A DNA stretch of 51,938 nt from Comamonadaceae bacterium (GCA_947446885.1 CANFHZ010000005.1:1-51938), one strand, 5' to 3'; shown: positions 35,883 through 45,595, counted from the first letter of the stretch. Translations and numbers: made by a program. Notes: generated by a model not told the origin, from the letters alone.

Positions 35883-37316
35883 TCAGGCGACCTGGCAAAT
35901 TTTCAGCATATTGGTGCCACCGGGCGCGCCCATGGGTTCGCCGCAGGTGATGACGTAGACATCACCGCCCTGCACGATGCCACGCTTTTTAAGGTGGTTC
36001 TCCGCTTCCGCCAGCGCCGAATCGCGGTTACTGCTGGTGTCCATGAGCAGCGGGCGCACATTGCGGTACAGGGCCATGCGGCGCTGGCTGCTCAGGCGCG
36101 GTGTGAGTGCGTAAATTGGCACATGGATCAGGTGGCGGCTCATCCACAGGGCGGTGGAGCCGCTGTCCGTCATGGCGACGATGGCTTTGGCGCCCATGTG
36201 GTGGGCGGTGAAAAGCGAGCCCATGGCGATGGATTGGTCGATGCGGGCAAAGGTCTTGCCGATGAAGTCCGCATCCAGCTTGACCTGCTGGCTTTGCTCC
36301 GCGGCCAAACAAATCTGCACCATTTCCTTGATGGTTTCCAGCGGGTACTTGCCTGCGGCCGTCTCGGCCGAGAGCATCACCGCGTCGGTGCCATCCAGCA
36401 CCGCGTTGGCTACGTCGCTGACCTCGGCGCGGGTTGGCACCGGGTTGGTGATCATGGATTCCATCATCTGGGTGGCAGTGATCACCACCTTGTCGAGCTC
36501 GCGCGCCATTTTGATCATGCGCTTTTGTAGCGCTGGCACGGCGGCATTGCCGACTTCGACCGCCAGATCGCCGCGCGCCACCATGATGGCGTCGCTTGCA
36601 CGCAGGATTTCTTCCAGCTTGGGGATGGCCTCGGCGCGCTCGATCTTGGCAATCAGCGCGGGGGTGTGGTTGAACTCGGCACCCGCCACATTGCAGAGCT
36701 GGCGCGCCATTTCCATATCCGTGGCGTTCTTGGGGAAACTCACGGCCACGTAATCTGCCTGGAACGCCATGGCAGTTCGGATGTCTTCCATGTCTTTGGC
36801 GGTCAGCGCAGGCGCTGTTAGACCGCCGCCTTTTTTGTTAATGCCCTTGTTGTTGGAGAGCACCCCGCCCAGCGTGACCACGGTGTGCACCTGCTCGCCG
36901 ACGACTTTGGTGACGGTGATCACGATCAGCCCGTCATTGAGCAGCAGCACGTCGCCCGTTTTGACTTCACGTGGCAGGGCCTTGTAGTCCAGGCCTACGC
37001 CGTGGATGTCGCCCGGCTCGGTGCGCAGGGCGTCCAACACAAAAGGCTGTCCGACTTCCAGCATGACTTTACCTTCGGCAAATTTGCCGACCCGGATCTT
37101 GGGGCCCTGCAGGTCGGCCATGATGGCGACTTCGCGTCCGGCGCGCTGTGCGACCGTGCGCACCATCGCTGCGCGGTCAATATGGTCTTGCGCGGTTCCG
37201 TGGCTGAAGTTCAACCGTACGACGTTGACCCCGGCTCGGATCATTTCTTCCAACAGCGCCGGATCACTGGACGCAGGGCCGAGAGTTGCGACGATTTTGG
37301 TTGCACGAAGCACCAT
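35883..37316 (-). CDS. pyk: Pyruvate kinase
   Basis: Glycolytic enzyme converting phosphoenolpyruvate and ADP to pyruvate and ATP. The 477-residue protein starts MVLRATKIVATLGPASSDPALLEEMIRAGVNVVRLNFSHG. It has the signature ALIAKIERAEAIPKLEEILRASDAIMVARGDLAVEVG with the catalytic Lys and metal-binding Glu/Asp, and ATQMMESMITNPVPTRAEVSDVANAVLDGTDA. A good AGGAGA ribosome-binding site lies ahead of the ATG. Length is typical. The isozyme (PykA or PykF) is not distinguished. Confidence 0.97.
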   Translation of the reverse strand: MVLRATKIVATLGPASSDPALLEEMIRAGVNVVRLNFSHGTAQDHIDRAAMVRTVAQRAGREVAIMADLQGPKIRVGKFAEGKVMLEVGQPFVLDALRTEPGDIHGVGLDYKALPREVKTGDVLLLNDGLIVITVTKVVGEQVHTVVTLGGVLSNNKGINKKGGGLTAPALTAKDMEDIRTAMAFQADYVAVSFPKNATDMEMARQLCNVAGAEFNHTPALIAKIERAEAIPKLEEILRASDAIMVARGDLAVEVGNAAVPALQKRMIKMARELDKVVITATQMMESMITNPVPTRAEVSDVANAVLDGTDAVMLSAETAAGKYPLETIKEMVQICLAAEQSQQVKLDADFIGKTFARIDQSIAMGSLFTAHHMGAKAIVAMTDSGSTALWMSRHLIHVPIYALTPRLSSQRRMALYRNVRPLLMDTSSNRDSALAEAENHLKKRGIVQGGDVYVITCGEPMGAPGGTNMLKICQVA

Positions 37317-37402
37317 GGATATCTCCTAGAGTGGGGAAGGATGCGCGACCGCGCTGCGGGCATTCTCCCACGCAGGGAAGACTTTTCGGTTACAGGGCTG
37401 CA

Positions 37403-38551
37403 TCAAGCGGAGGCCGCGCAGCTGTGGATGACCCCGCCACCCAGGCAGACCTCGCCGTCATACACGACGGCCGACTGGCCCGGTGTGACTGCCCATTGCG
37501 GCTGGGGAAATTCCAGCGTAAAGGCATGGGGCGTAGGTGTGGGCGCGCTGAACGTGCACGGCGCATCGGCCTGGCGGTAGCGCGTCTTGGCCCCAAGGCC
37601 CGAGGAGGCCGGTGGCGCACCGGCGATCCAGCTGGCATCCAGCGCATCGAGCGTGTGCGATTGCAGCCAGGGATGGTCGTGGCCTTGCACCACCCACAAG
37701 GTATTGCTGGCCATGTCTTTGCGGGCCACAAACCAGGGCGCGTGTTCGCCACCGCCTCTTTGCGCGCCGCGCGCTTTGAGCCCGCCAATACCCAGCCCCT
37801 GGCGCTGGCCCAAGGTGTAGAAGGACAGCCCCACATGCTGGGCAATCGTCTGGCCTTTGTCGTTTTTGATCGGCCCCGGCGCGTGGGCGATGTAGCGGTT
37901 GAGAAAGGCACGGAAAGGCCGCTCGCCAATAAAGCAAATACCGGTGGAGTCCTTCTTCTTGGCGTTGGGCAAGCCAATCTCGTCGGCAATCCGCCGCACC
38001 TCGGTTTTGTGCAACTCGCCGACCGGAAACAGGGTTTTGGCCAGCTGGACCTGGGTCAGCCGGTGCAAAAAATAGCTTTGGTCCTTGGCCGGGTCCAGTC
38101 CCTTGAGCAGCTCGTGCAAGCCGGTGGCCGGGTTGTGCCGCACCCGCGCGTAATGCCCGGTGGCGATGTGGTCTGCACCCAGGCGCAGGGCGTGGTCCAA
38201 GAAGGCTTTGAACTTGATCTCGGCATTGCACAGAATGTCGGGGTTGGGTGTACGCCCAGCCGAATACTCGCGAAGGAACTCGGCAAATACCCGGTCTTTG
38301 TAGTCCGCGGCAAAGTTGACGTGCTCGATCTCGATGCCCAGCACATCGGCCACCGCGGCGGCGTCGATGAAGTCGATGTTCGAGGCGCAGTATTCGCTGT
38401 CGTCATCGTCCTCCCAGTTTTTCATGAAGATGCCCAGCACCTCATGACCCTGGCGCTTGAGCAAATAGGCCGTGACTGCGGAGTCCACGCCGCCGCTCAA
38501 ACCGACCACGATGCGCTGCTTGCGCGGGCTGGATGCTGGCGATAGGCTCAT
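37403..38551 (-). CDS. mnmA: MnmA, tRNA-specific 2-thiouridylase
   Basis: Installs the 2-thio group on U34 of tRNA-Glu, -Gln and -Lys. The 382-residue protein starts [24 protein letters not shown] with the ATP pyrophosphatase P-loop [10 protein letters not shown] (about 17-26). It has [15 protein letters not shown] with the first catalytic Cys (about 108), [13 protein letters not shown] with the second (about 207), and a C-terminal beta domain. It is 22 bases downstream of a NUDIX gene, the same pairing as nudJ-mnmA in E. coli. Confidence 0.97.
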   Translation of the reverse strand: MSLSPASSPRKQRIVVGLSGGVDSAVTAYLLKRQGHEVLGIFMKNWEDDDDSEYCASNIDFIDAAAVADVLGIEIEHVNFAADYKDRVFAEFLREYSAGRTPNPDILCNAEIKFKAFLDHALRLGADHIATGHYARVRHNPATGLHELLKGLDPAKDQSYFLHRLTQVQLAKTLFPVGELHKTEVRRIADEIGLPNAKKKDSTGICFIGERPFRAFLNRYIAHAPGPIKNDKGQTIAQHVGLSFYTLGQRQGLGIGGLKARGAQRGGGEHAPWFVARKDMASNTLWVVQGHDHPWLQSHTLDALDASWIAGAPPASSGLGAKTRYRQADAPCTFSAPTPTPHAFTLEFPQPQWAVTPGQSAVVYDGEVCLGGGVIHSCAASA

Positions 38552-38573
38552 CGCCGGATTTTAGGGTGGGGCT

Positions 38574-39080
38574 TTACTGCACCGGCCCGTACACGCTCGC
38601 ATCGGTGCGCACCAGCTCCAGCGGATAGCGCTGCCCGCGCAGATAGTCTTCCATGCAGGCCAGCAAATAGGCGCTGCGGTGGCGGCTGCGGGTGGCACGG
38701 ATTTCATCGGGCGTCAGCCACAGTGTGCGCACGATGCCCGTGTCCAGGGCGCGCCCGGTAATCGCTTCGCCCACGCTGCCGCAAAACGCAAAGCGCATAT
38801 AGCTGATGTCTTCGCCCTGCGGCCAGGCCGCGCTGGGCGGGCGCTGGAAGCGGCCGTAATAAATACCCAGTAGCGCGCGCGGTGTGAAAACATGCGCGGT
38901 CTCTTCCAGCACCTCGCGCACACAGGCCTCCTGGGGCGACTCACCCGGGTCCAGGTGCCCGGCAGGGTTGTTCAGGCGCAGGCCCTCGGGCGTGTGCTCC
39001 TCAATCAGCAAAAAGCGGCCCTCGCGTTCGATCACGGCGGCGACGGTGGTGCTGGGTTTCCAGCGTTCGGACAAAGACAT
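38574..39080 (-). CDS. nudJ: NUDIX hydrolase, NudJ-like
   Basis: Predicted pyrophosphohydrolase; E. coli NudJ hydrolyses thiamine and nucleoside pyrophosphates. The 168-residue protein starts MSLSERWKPSTTVAAVIEREGRFLLIEEH. It carries a complete Nudix box, GHLDPGESPQEACVREVLEETAH (about 41-63), with the REVLEE core. Position directly ahead of mnmA supports the NudJ assignment. The ATG at 39080 has no visible ribosome-binding site, and the leader ends in one arm of a ten-base inverted repeat. Confidence 0.85.
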   Translation of the reverse strand: MSLSERWKPSTTVAAVIEREGRFLLIEEHTPEGLRLNNPAGHLDPGESPQEACVREVLEETAHVFTPRALLGIYYGRFQRPPSAAWPQGEDISYMRFAFCGSVGEAITGRALDTGIVRTLWLTPDEIRATRSRHRSAYLLACMEDYLRGQRYPLELVRTDASVYGPVQ

Positions 39081-39132
39081 GAGGGTGATTCCGGTTAGTT
39101 GGAGTAAAAAATAGGTTCACGCAATCATCCTC
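39081..39132 (-). promoter_or_regulatory. Inverted repeat in the nudJ leader
   Basis: GAGGGTGATT (39081-39090) and AATCATCCTC (39123-39132) can pair at nine of ten positions in the nudJ transcript, with a 32-base loop. The proximal arm abuts the start codon. It could limit initiation at a gene lacking a visible ribosome-binding site. The rest of the divergent nudJ-pntAA gap (to 39277) contains CCTAGG at 39182-39187 and a good AAGGAG before pntAA; no convincing promoter is seen. Confidence 0.35.
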
Positions 39133-39277
39133 TGCCCAGGACAGCTACACGGGGGCTTTAGCGGACCCATCGGGGTATCTCCCTAGGCGCACCGGCCTGC
39201 CAAGGGGTGGCGAATGGCCAAACTCATGTAAGCTTGACGCAAGTTCGCGCCGTACAGGCGTTTCCAAGGAGTTTTCC

Positions 39278-40408
39278 ATGCAGATTGGCGTACCCGCCGA
39301 AACCATAGCGGGGGAATCCCGCGTTGCCGCCACGCCTGAGACGGTTAAAAAATTGGTCGCCGCAGGCCATCGTGTGCGCGTTCAGTCCGGTGCCGGACTG
39401 GCGTCGAGCGTCACCGATGCAGCCTACCAGGCGGTGGGCGCTGAAATTTGTTCGGCCACCGAAGCGCTGGGCAGCGAGATGGTGCTCAAGGTCGCCGCAC
39501 CCCGCCCGGACGAGCTGGCGATGATGCAGGCCGGCTCGGCCCTGGTCGGCATGCTCAACCCCTTTGACAAAGAGGGTCTGCAACACATGGCGCTGGCGGG
39601 CTTGAGCGCGTTTGCGCTGGAGGCCGCACCCCGCACCACCCGGGCCCAGAGCATGGACGTGCTCTCCTCCCAGGCCAATATTGCCGGTTACAAGGCCGTC
39701 ATGCTGGCGGCTGACAAATACCAGCGCTTTTTCCCCATGCTGATGACGGCGGCGGGTACGGTCAAGGCGGCGCGCGTAGTGATTTTGGGCGTGGGAGTGG
39801 CTGGTTTACAGGCGATTGCCACCGCCAAGCGCATGGGCGCAGTCATTGAGGCCTCGGATGTGCGTCCCAGCGTCAAGGAGCAAGTGGAGTCGCTGGGTGC
39901 CAAGTTCATTGACGTGCCCTTTGACACTGCCGAGGAACGCGAGGCTGCCGAAGGCGTGGGCGGCTATGCCCGGCCCATGCCGCAAAGTTGGCTGGATCGC
40001 CAGAAAGCCGAAGTTGCCAAACGCGTGGCCCTGGCTGATGTGGTGATTTCCACCGCACTGATACCGGGCCGCGCCGCACCCGTGCTGGTGACCGAGGAGA
40101 TGGTCAAGAGCATGAAGCCGGGTTCGGTCATCGTCGACTTAGCAGCCGGTAAAGCTGCCGACGGCGTGGCCGGTAATTGTGTGTTGACGCAGGCCGGACG
40201 CACGGTGCAAGCCCATGGGGTCACGCTGGTAGGTGAAACCAATTTGCCTGCGCTGGTGGCTGCCGACGCGTCGGCCTTGTATGCGCGCAATGTGCTGGAC
40301 TTTTTGAAGCTGATCACCACCAAAGACGCGGCTTTTCACCTTAATCTGGAAGACGACATTGTGGCCGCCTGTATGGTGGCGCATGGCGGCGCAGTGACCC
40401 GCGCCTGA
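39278..40408 (+). CDS. pntAA: PntAA, NAD(P) transhydrogenase alpha subunit, NAD(H)-binding part
   Basis: Soluble NAD(H)-binding domain I of the proton-pumping transhydrogenase, which makes NADPH from NADH using the proton gradient. The 376-residue protein starts [26 protein letters not shown]. It has the Rossmann loop [28 protein letters not shown] (about 170-197) and [13 protein letters not shown]. It lacks membrane helices, which are on the next gene, so this is the split three-gene form. AAGGAG lies six bases ahead of the ATG. Confidence 0.96.
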   Translation: MQIGVPAETIAGESRVAATPETVKKLVAAGHRVRVQSGAGLASSVTDAAYQAVGAEICSATEALGSEMVLKVAAPRPDELAMMQAGSALVGMLNPFDKEGLQHMALAGLSAFALEAAPRTTRAQSMDVLSSQANIAGYKAVMLAADKYQRFFPMLMTAAGTVKAARVVILGVGVAGLQAIATAKRMGAVIEASDVRPSVKEQVESLGAKFIDVPFDTAEEREAAEGVGGYARPMPQSWLDRQKAEVAKRVALADVVISTALIPGRAAPVLVTEEMVKSMKPGSVIVDLAAGKAADGVAGNCVLTQAGRTVQAHGVTLVGETNLPALVAADASALYARNVLDFLKLITTKDAAFHLNLEDDIVAACMVAHGGAVTRA

Positions 40409-40464
40409 GCCGCGAAAGCCCGCCACGCTGTTTGAATTTTTCTGCATCCAATCCTGAGCCGCTT

Positions 40465-40782
40465 ATGCAAGTCGACCACACTATCATCAATCTGATCATT
40501 TTTGTGCTGGCCATCTACGTGGGGTACCACGTGGTCTGGACTGTCACCCCTGCGTTGCACACGCCGCTAATGGCTGTGACCAACGCGGTCTCAGCCATCA
40601 TCATCGTCGGAGCGATGCTGGCGGCAGCCCTGACGGTGACGCCGCTGGGTAAAACCATGGGCGTGCTGGCGGTGGCGCTGGCCGCAGTCAATGTGTTTGG
40701 CGGCTTTTTAGTGACCCGGCGCATGCTGGAGATGTTCCGCAAGAAAGACAAAAAAGTAGCCTCCGCAGGAGCCCAATCATGA
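40465..40782 (+). CDS. pntAB: PntAB, NAD(P) transhydrogenase alpha subunit, membrane part
   Basis: Short membrane subunit with three predicted helices. The 105-residue protein starts [25 protein letters not shown] and ends in a basic tail ([15 protein letters not shown]). It corresponds to the C-terminal membrane segment of E. coli PntA. The frame is open upstream with a TTG, but the ATG at 40465 fits homologues. Its stop overlaps the pntB start by four bases (ATGA). Confidence 0.94.
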   Translation: MQVDHTIINLIIFVLAIYVGYHVVWTVTPALHTPLMAVTNAVSAIIIVGAMLAAALTVTPLGKTMGVLAVALAAVNVFGGFLVTRRMLEMFRKKDKKVASAGAQS

Positions 40783-42206
40783 GCATGAATCTGGTGACCC
40801 TGCTGTACCTGGTGGCTAGCGTCTGCTTTATCCAGGCGCTCAAAGGCCTGAGCCATCCGACCACTTCGATTCGCGGCAACCTGTTCGGCATGGCAGGCAT
40901 GGCCGTTGCCGTGGTAACGACGGCGGCGCTCATCGTCAACCTGGCCGGGCATGCAGACGGGCTGGCCTGGGTTTTGTTGGGGCTGGTGGTGGGTGGCGGC
41001 GCGGGCGCGGTGATGGCGCAGCGCGTCGAGATGACCAAGATGCCCGAACTGGTGGCCTTCATGCACAGCATGATCGGCTTGGCCGCGGTGTTCATCGCGG
41101 TGGCCGCCGTGGTCGAGCCCGCAGCTTTCGGTATTACAGCCCCCGGCACAGGAACGCTGGACATTCCGGTGGGCAACCGCCTGGAGCTGTTCCTCGGTGC
41201 CGCGATTGGCGCAATCACTTTCAGTGGCTCGGTGATCGCTTTTGGCAAGTTGTCGGGGAGTTACAAGTTCCGATTGTTCCAAGGTGCGCCGGTGGTTTTT
41301 GCCGGGCAGCATCTGGTCAACCTGGCGCTGGGTTTGCTGACGCTGGGCTTGGGCGCCGTATTCATGTTCACCGGCGACTGGAATGCTTTCCTGGGCATGC
41401 TGGCCTTGTCTTTTGTGCTGGGTGTACTCATCATCATCCCGATTGGCGGCGCGGATATGCCGGTGGTCGTGTCCATGCTCAACAGCTATTCGGGCTGGGC
41501 AGCAGCGGGCATTGGCTTCAGCCTGAACAACAGCATGCTGATCATCGCCGGCAGTCTGGTGGGCTCATCGGGCGCGATCCTGAGCTACATCATGTGCAAG
41601 GCTATGAACCGGGCCTTTTTGAACGTGATTCTGGGCGGCTTCGGTGGCGAAGCGGGCGTGGCAGCGGGTGCCACTGAGCAGCGGCCTGTCAAGAGCGGCA
41701 GTGCAGACGACGCGGCTTTTGTACTCAGCAACGCGGAGACCGTGATCATCGTCCCGGGCTACGGTCTGGCCGTTGCGCGCGCCCAGCATGCGGTTAAAGA
41801 ATTGGCCCACAAGCTGACCGAGCATGGCATCACGGTGAAGTACGCCATCCATCCGGTTGCCGGACGCATGCCCGGCCACATGAACGTGTTGTTGGCCGAG
41901 GCCGAAGTGCCTTACGACCAGGTTTTTGAGATGGAAGACATCAACGGCGAGTTTGGGCAGGCCGATGTGGCCATCATCCTGGGCGCTAACGACGTGGTCA
42001 ACCCGGCTGCGATGACCAAGGGCAGCCCGATTTACGGTATGCCGATTCTGGAGGCCTACAAAGCCAAAACCATCATCGTCAACAAACGCTCCATGGCGGC
42101 CGGCTACGCCGGTCTGGACAATGAGTTGTTCTACATGGACAAAACCATGATGGTCTTCGGCGACGCCAAAAAGGTCGTTGAAGACATGGTCAAGGCCATC
42201 GAGTAG
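40779..42206 (+). CDS. pntB: PntB, NAD(P) transhydrogenase beta subunit
   Basis: Contains the proton channel and the NADP(H)-binding domain III. The 475-residue protein has about nine N-terminal membrane helices (to about residue 270), including [27 protein letters not shown]. The nucleotide-binding domain carries [21 protein letters not shown] (about 323-343) and [25 protein letters not shown] overlap with pntAB implies coupled translation. Length is typical. Confidence 0.97.
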   Translation: MSMNLVTLLYLVASVCFIQALKGLSHPTTSIRGNLFGMAGMAVAVVTTAALIVNLAGHADGLAWVLLGLVVGGGAGAVMAQRVEMTKMPELVAFMHSMIGLAAVFIAVAAVVEPAAFGITAPGTGTLDIPVGNRLELFLGAAIGAITFSGSVIAFGKLSGSYKFRLFQGAPVVFAGQHLVNLALGLLTLGLGAVFMFTGDWNAFLGMLALSFVLGVLIIIPIGGADMPVVVSMLNSYSGWAAAGIGFSLNNSMLIIAGSLVGSSGAILSYIMCKAMNRAFLNVILGGFGGEAGVAAGATEQRPVKSGSADDAAFVLSNAETVIIVPGYGLAVARAQHAVKELAHKLTEHGITVKYAIHPVAGRMPGHMNVLLAEAEVPYDQVFEMEDINGEFGQADVAIILGANDVVNPAAMTKGSPIYGMPILEAYKAKTIIVNKRSMAAGYAGLDNELFYMDKTMMVFGDAKKVVEDMVKAIE

Positions 42207-42236
42207 CCTGCGTGCGGCATGGCGCGGGATGAGGCC

Positions 42237-43928
42237 ATGACCGAGCGCATGTGGCTTGCCCAGTACCCACAGGGTGTTCCTGCCGATGTGGACGTGCAGG
42301 CCTACCCCTCGCTAGTCGCCCTGATGGAGGAGAGCTTTGCCCGCTACGCGCAGCGGGCCGCCTTCAGTTTTATGGGCGCATCGATGGGCTATGCGGAATT
42401 GGATCGTTTGAGTTTGGCCTTTGCTGCCTACCTGAACGGTTTGGGGCTGGCGCGCGGCGACCGGGTGGCTGTCATGCTGCCCAACGTCCTGCAATACCCC
42501 GTGGCCGTGGCGGGAATTTTGCGGGCAGGCTACGTGGTGGTGAACGTCAACCCGCTCTACACCGCGCGGGAGCTGGAGCACCAGCTCAAGGACTCGGGTG
42601 CCAAGGCCATTGTGATCCTGGAAAATTTTGCCAACACCCTGGAGCGGTGTTTGCGTGCCACCAGTGTCAAGCATGTGGTGCTCTGTGCCATGGGCGATTT
42701 GCTGGGGCCGGTTAAAGGGATGCTGGTCAACTATGTGGTGCGCAAAGTCAAAGGCCTGGTGCCGGAGTTCCAGTTACCCGGAATGCGCCGATTCAACGCG
42801 GCGGTCGCCAAGGGGCGCGGTGCTGCGTTCACGAAGGCGGACGTGGGCCCGGATGACGTCGCGGTCCTTCAGTACACCGGCGGCACTACCGGGGTGGCCA
42901 AGGGTGCGGTGCTCTTGCACCGGCATCTGGTAGCCAATGTGCTTCAGTCTGAAGCCTGGAACCTGCCAGCCATCCGGCGCATTCCCGCCGGGGAGCAGCC
43001 CACCGGCGTCTGCGCGCTGCCGCTGTATCACATTTTCGCTTTCACCATCAGCATGTTGCTGGGTATGCGCCAGGGTGGGAAAACCATTCTGATTCCGAAT
43101 CCGCGCGATCTGCCGGCCGTGTTCAAAGAACTCTCGCGCCACCGTATCCACAGTTTTCCGGCGGTCAACTCCCTCTTCAATGCCATGCTCAACCACCCGG
43201 ATTTCGGGCGTGTGGATTGGAGTCATTTGACCAGCACCGTAGGCGGCGGCACCTCCGTGCAGCGCAGTGTGGCGCAACATTGGCTTGAGCGAACGGGGTG
43301 CGCGATTTGCGAAGGCTATGGTTTGAGCGAGACCTCGCCCAGCGTGTGCTGCAACCCGGCGGATACGCAGTCCCATAACGGCAGCATGGGATTGCCCTTA
43401 CCCAATACCTGGGTGAAACTCATCGATGAAGAAGGCCATGGCGTAGAGACGGGTCAGCCCGGCGAAATTGCGGTTAAAGGCCCACAGGTCATGGCGGGCT
43501 ACTGGCAGCGCCCCGACGAAACTGCCAAGGTCATGACCGCCGACGGGTATATGCGAACCGGTGACATCGGGGTGATGGATGCGCGGGGTTTTTTCAGTGT
43601 CGTGGACCGCAAGAAGGACATGATTCTGGTCAGCGGCTTCAATGTGTTCCCGACCGAAGTGGAGGAGGTGGTGAGCCTGCTACCCGGCGTGCTGGAGTGC
43701 GCTTGCGTGGGTGTTGCAGATGCGCTGACGGGCGAGGCGGTCAAGCTGGTGGTGGTGAAAAAAGACGAGCAACTCAGCACCGATACGGTTCGTGCGCATT
43801 GCCGGGAAAACCTCACGGGCTACAAGCAGCCCAAATACATCGAGTTCCGCCCCGACTTACCCAAAACCCCGGTCGGAAAAATCCTGCGCCGCGCACTTCG
43901 GGAGCAGGTATCCGTCGCCGCTATTTGA
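42237..43928 (+). CDS. fadD: Long-chain fatty acid--CoA ligase (FadD-type AMP-binding enzyme)
   Basis: Activates fatty acids to acyl-CoA through an acyl-AMP intermediate at the inner membrane. The 563-residue protein starts MTERMWLAQYPQGVPADVDV. It has the P-loop motif VLQYTGGTTGVAKGAVLLH (about 210-228), the AMP motif CEGYGLSETSPSVC and the L motif TGDIGVMDARGFFSVVDRKKDMILVSGFNVFP. The C-terminal Lys motif ends TPVGKILRRALRE. An in-frame ATG at 42219 exists; 42237 is chosen because it matches the usual N-terminus and has GGGA/GAGG upstream. The stop overlaps convergent corA by eight bases. FadD is the best fit, though related acyl-CoA ligases cannot be excluded. Confidence 0.88.
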   Translation: MTERMWLAQYPQGVPADVDVQAYPSLVALMEESFARYAQRAAFSFMGASMGYAELDRLSLAFAAYLNGLGLARGDRVAVMLPNVLQYPVAVAGILRAGYVVVNVNPLYTARELEHQLKDSGAKAIVILENFANTLERCLRATSVKHVVLCAMGDLLGPVKGMLVNYVVRKVKGLVPEFQLPGMRRFNAAVAKGRGAAFTKADVGPDDVAVLQYTGGTTGVAKGAVLLHRHLVANVLQSEAWNLPAIRRIPAGEQPTGVCALPLYHIFAFTISMLLGMRQGGKTILIPNPRDLPAVFKELSRHRIHSFPAVNSLFNAMLNHPDFGRVDWSHLTSTVGGGTSVQRSVAQHWLERTGCAICEGYGLSETSPSVCCNPADTQSHNGSMGLPLPNTWVKLIDEEGHGVETGQPGEIAVKGPQVMAGYWQRPDETAKVMTADGYMRTGDIGVMDARGFFSVVDRKKDMILVSGFNVFPTEVEEVVSLLPGVLECACVGVADALTGEAVKLVVVKKDEQLSTDTVRAHCRENLTGYKQPKYIEFRPDLPKTPVGKILRRALREQVSVAAI

Positions 43929-44910
43929 GCCAGCCACGCTTGCCGAAGTACCACATGGGCAACGCCGCACTGAAGACCATCAGCGCGACGGTGTAGGGGT
44001 AGCTCCAGTCCCCCAAAAAAAGCAACTCCGGGAACTTCAGATTCATGCCATAGACGCTGGCCACCAGCGTTGGGGGCAGCAAGGCCACGCTGGCCACCGA
44101 GAAAATTTTGATGACCTTGTTCTGGTTGATATTGATGAAACCGACTGTGGCATCCATCAAAAAGTTGATCTTGTCAAACAGGAATGCGGTGTGCGAGTCC
44201 AGCGAGTCGATATCGCGCAGGATCTGGCGGGCATCTTCAAATTGGTCCGCACTGAGAATTTTGGAACGCATCATGAAACTCACCGCGCGGCGCGTGTCCA
44301 TGACGTTGCGGCGGATGCGTCCACTCAAATCTTCGTGGCGCGCAATAGCGGCTAGGGCCTCACCTGCAATCTCGTCGGTCACATTGCCGGCCAGCACTTT
44401 TTTGCTGACTTTTTCCATCTCGTCATAAATGCCCTCAAGCGTGTCGGCAGAGTATTCGGCGTCGACATCGAAGAGCTTGAGTAGCACGTCCTTGGCATCG
44501 GTAATCAGTCCTGGCGAGCGGCGTGCGCGCATGCGCAGCAAGCGGAACACCGGCACGTCTTCATCGTGAATCGAGAACAGCACACCCTTGCTGTTGAGGC
44601 TGTCGTTGACCAGGTTCAGGATGAAGGCGGTGCGCACCGTGCGCGGCTCGTCTTCGTCGGCAATTAAAAAGTCGCTGCGGATGTGCAGCTCGCCGTTTTC
44701 TTCTTCATAAAAACGTGCGGACTCTTCGATGTCTTCGTCCATCGCATCGTCGGGAATGAGCAGGCCGAAGTACTGCTTGATCCAGCGCTTTTCTTCCGGG
44801 CTGGGGGATTCCAGATCTACCCAAATGGGGCGGAAGCGCGCCAGTTCTTCCAGGGATTCGATTTCTTCCTGAAACAGCCGACCGTTGGCCAGCGTGAATA
44901 TGTTGAGCAT
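43921..44910 (-). CDS. corA: CorA-family magnesium/divalent-cation channel
   Basis: Pentameric Mg2+ (also Co2+/Ni2+) channel of the inner membrane. The 329-residue protein starts MLNIFTLANGRLFQEEIESLEELARFRP. It has a large acidic cytosolic domain, a long stalk helix, and two C-terminal membrane helices flanking the selectivity motif SVYGMNLKFPEL (YGMN, about 290). The basic end FGKRGWLK fits the topology. There is no Shine-Dalgarno sequence ahead of the ATG; instead a large inverted repeat lies in the leader (44924-44998). Confidence 0.94.
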   Translation of the reverse strand: MLNIFTLANGRLFQEEIESLEELARFRPIWVDLESPSPEEKRWIKQYFGLLIPDDAMDEDIEESARFYEEENGELHIRSDFLIADEDEPRTVRTAFILNLVNDSLNSKGVLFSIHDEDVPVFRLLRMRARRSPGLITDAKDVLLKLFDVDAEYSADTLEGIYDEMEKVSKKVLAGNVTDEIAGEALAAIARHEDLSGRIRRNVMDTRRAVSFMMRSKILSADQFEDARQILRDIDSLDSHTAFLFDKINFLMDATVGFININQNKVIKIFSVASVALLPPTLVASVYGMNLKFPELLFLGDWSYPYTVALMVFSAALPMWYFGKRGWLK

Positions 44911-44923
44911 GGGCTGAGGATTC

Positions 44924-44998
44924 GCGGGCCAGAGTCCAATGATTCAACACGATTCATTGAAGAGGAAGCAGCTTTCGGGCGACAGGACTCTGGCCCGC
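44924..44998 (-). promoter_or_regulatory. 14-base perfect inverted repeat in the corA leader, candidate cis-regulatory RNA
   Basis: GCGGGCCAGAGTCC (44924-44937) and GGACTCTGGCCCGC (44985-44998) are exact inverted repeats separated by 47 bases. In the corA transcript the second arm ends 13 bases before the start codon. The loop contains a smaller AATGA/TCATT pair, so a branched fold is possible. No ribosome-binding site is visible between stem and ATG. A magnesium- or polyamine-responsive leader, as for other Mg2+ transporters, is possible but inferred; a repeat element or protein site is the alternative. Confidence 0.55.
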
Positions 44999-45235
44999 AA
45001 TGGTGTGAAAGCTACCGTAAGGGGTAGGGGTTCAAGGAGAGCGCTCCTGGAAGTGATGCAGCCTCCCATTATGGCACTGCCCTGGTGCGGAAAAAGCGCT
45101 ACAAAGGCCTTGCCAGCGCGGACAAATGGGCGCACAGTGGGCCCTCAGGGAGGCCATATGTGCGGCGCGTCGGCAACGCTGAGCGCCCCGGATAAGCCGG
45201 GGAATTTCATCAACCGGGAAAATTGGAGAACGTGT
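44999..45235 (+). promoter_or_regulatory. Upstream region of hpf with several small hairpins
   Basis: With the corA leader this makes a 325-base gap without an evident gene. Visible elements are CTACC/GGTAG (45012-45027), AGGAG-agcg-CTCCT (45035-45048), and a compact hairpin CCCCGG-ataag-CCGGGG (45186-45202) 33 bases before hpf. A GGAGA ribosome-binding site follows. I see no convincing sigma-70 or sigma-54 promoter and no small gene with coding character. Confidence 0.3.
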
Positions 45236-45565
45236 ATGAATCTGACGATTAGCGGACACCATCTGGACGTAAGCCCCGCGCTGCGGAGCTATGTCATCCA
45301 CAAGCTGGACCGGGTCATGCGGCATTTTGACCAGATGGTCGACGTCAAGGTCTTGCTGTCCATCGAGAACCAGAAGGCCAAGGAGCACCGCCAGCAGGTG
45401 GAGTGCAACATCCACGTCAAAGGCGGCGACCTGTTCGCACAGTCGGCCCATGAAGATATGTACGCTGCGGTGGATGCACTGGTGGACAAGTTGGACCGCC
45501 AGGTGGTGCGCCACAAGGACAAGATCCAGGATCACCAGCACGAGGCGCCTAAACGCCTGATGTAA
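45236..45565 (+). CDS. hpf: HPF, short-form ribosome hibernation promoting factor
   Basis: Binds 30S subunits and promotes inactive 100S dimers in stationary phase. The 109-residue protein starts MNLTISGHHLDVSPALRSYVIHKLDRV. It shows the beta-alpha-beta fold motif QVECNIHVKGGDLFAQSAHEDMYAAVDALVDKLDRQV and ends HQHEAPKRLM, with no dimerisation domain. The ATG at 45236 has GGAGA ahead; an open frame extends 99 codons upstream but is not coding in character. In many proteobacteria rpoN lies just upstream; here corA does. Confidence 0.95.
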   Translation: MNLTISGHHLDVSPALRSYVIHKLDRVMRHFDQMVDVKVLLSIENQKAKEHRQQVECNIHVKGGDLFAQSAHEDMYAAVDALVDKLDRQVVRHKDKIQDHQHEAPKRLM

Positions 45566-45595
45566 GCCTCTGCGCCCTGTCGCAGACCCCGCTCC

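Noticed and set aside
43362-43372. GGCGGATACGC in fadD resembling the leuS palindrome arm
   Set aside because: Only 11 bases match, no inverted partner lies nearby, and it encodes a normal FadD segment; chance resemblance.
44939-45235. Upstream 99-codon extension of hpf
   Set aside because: HPF homology begins exactly at MNLTISGHH with a ribosome-binding site ahead of it; the extension has no coding character and overlaps the inverted repeat.
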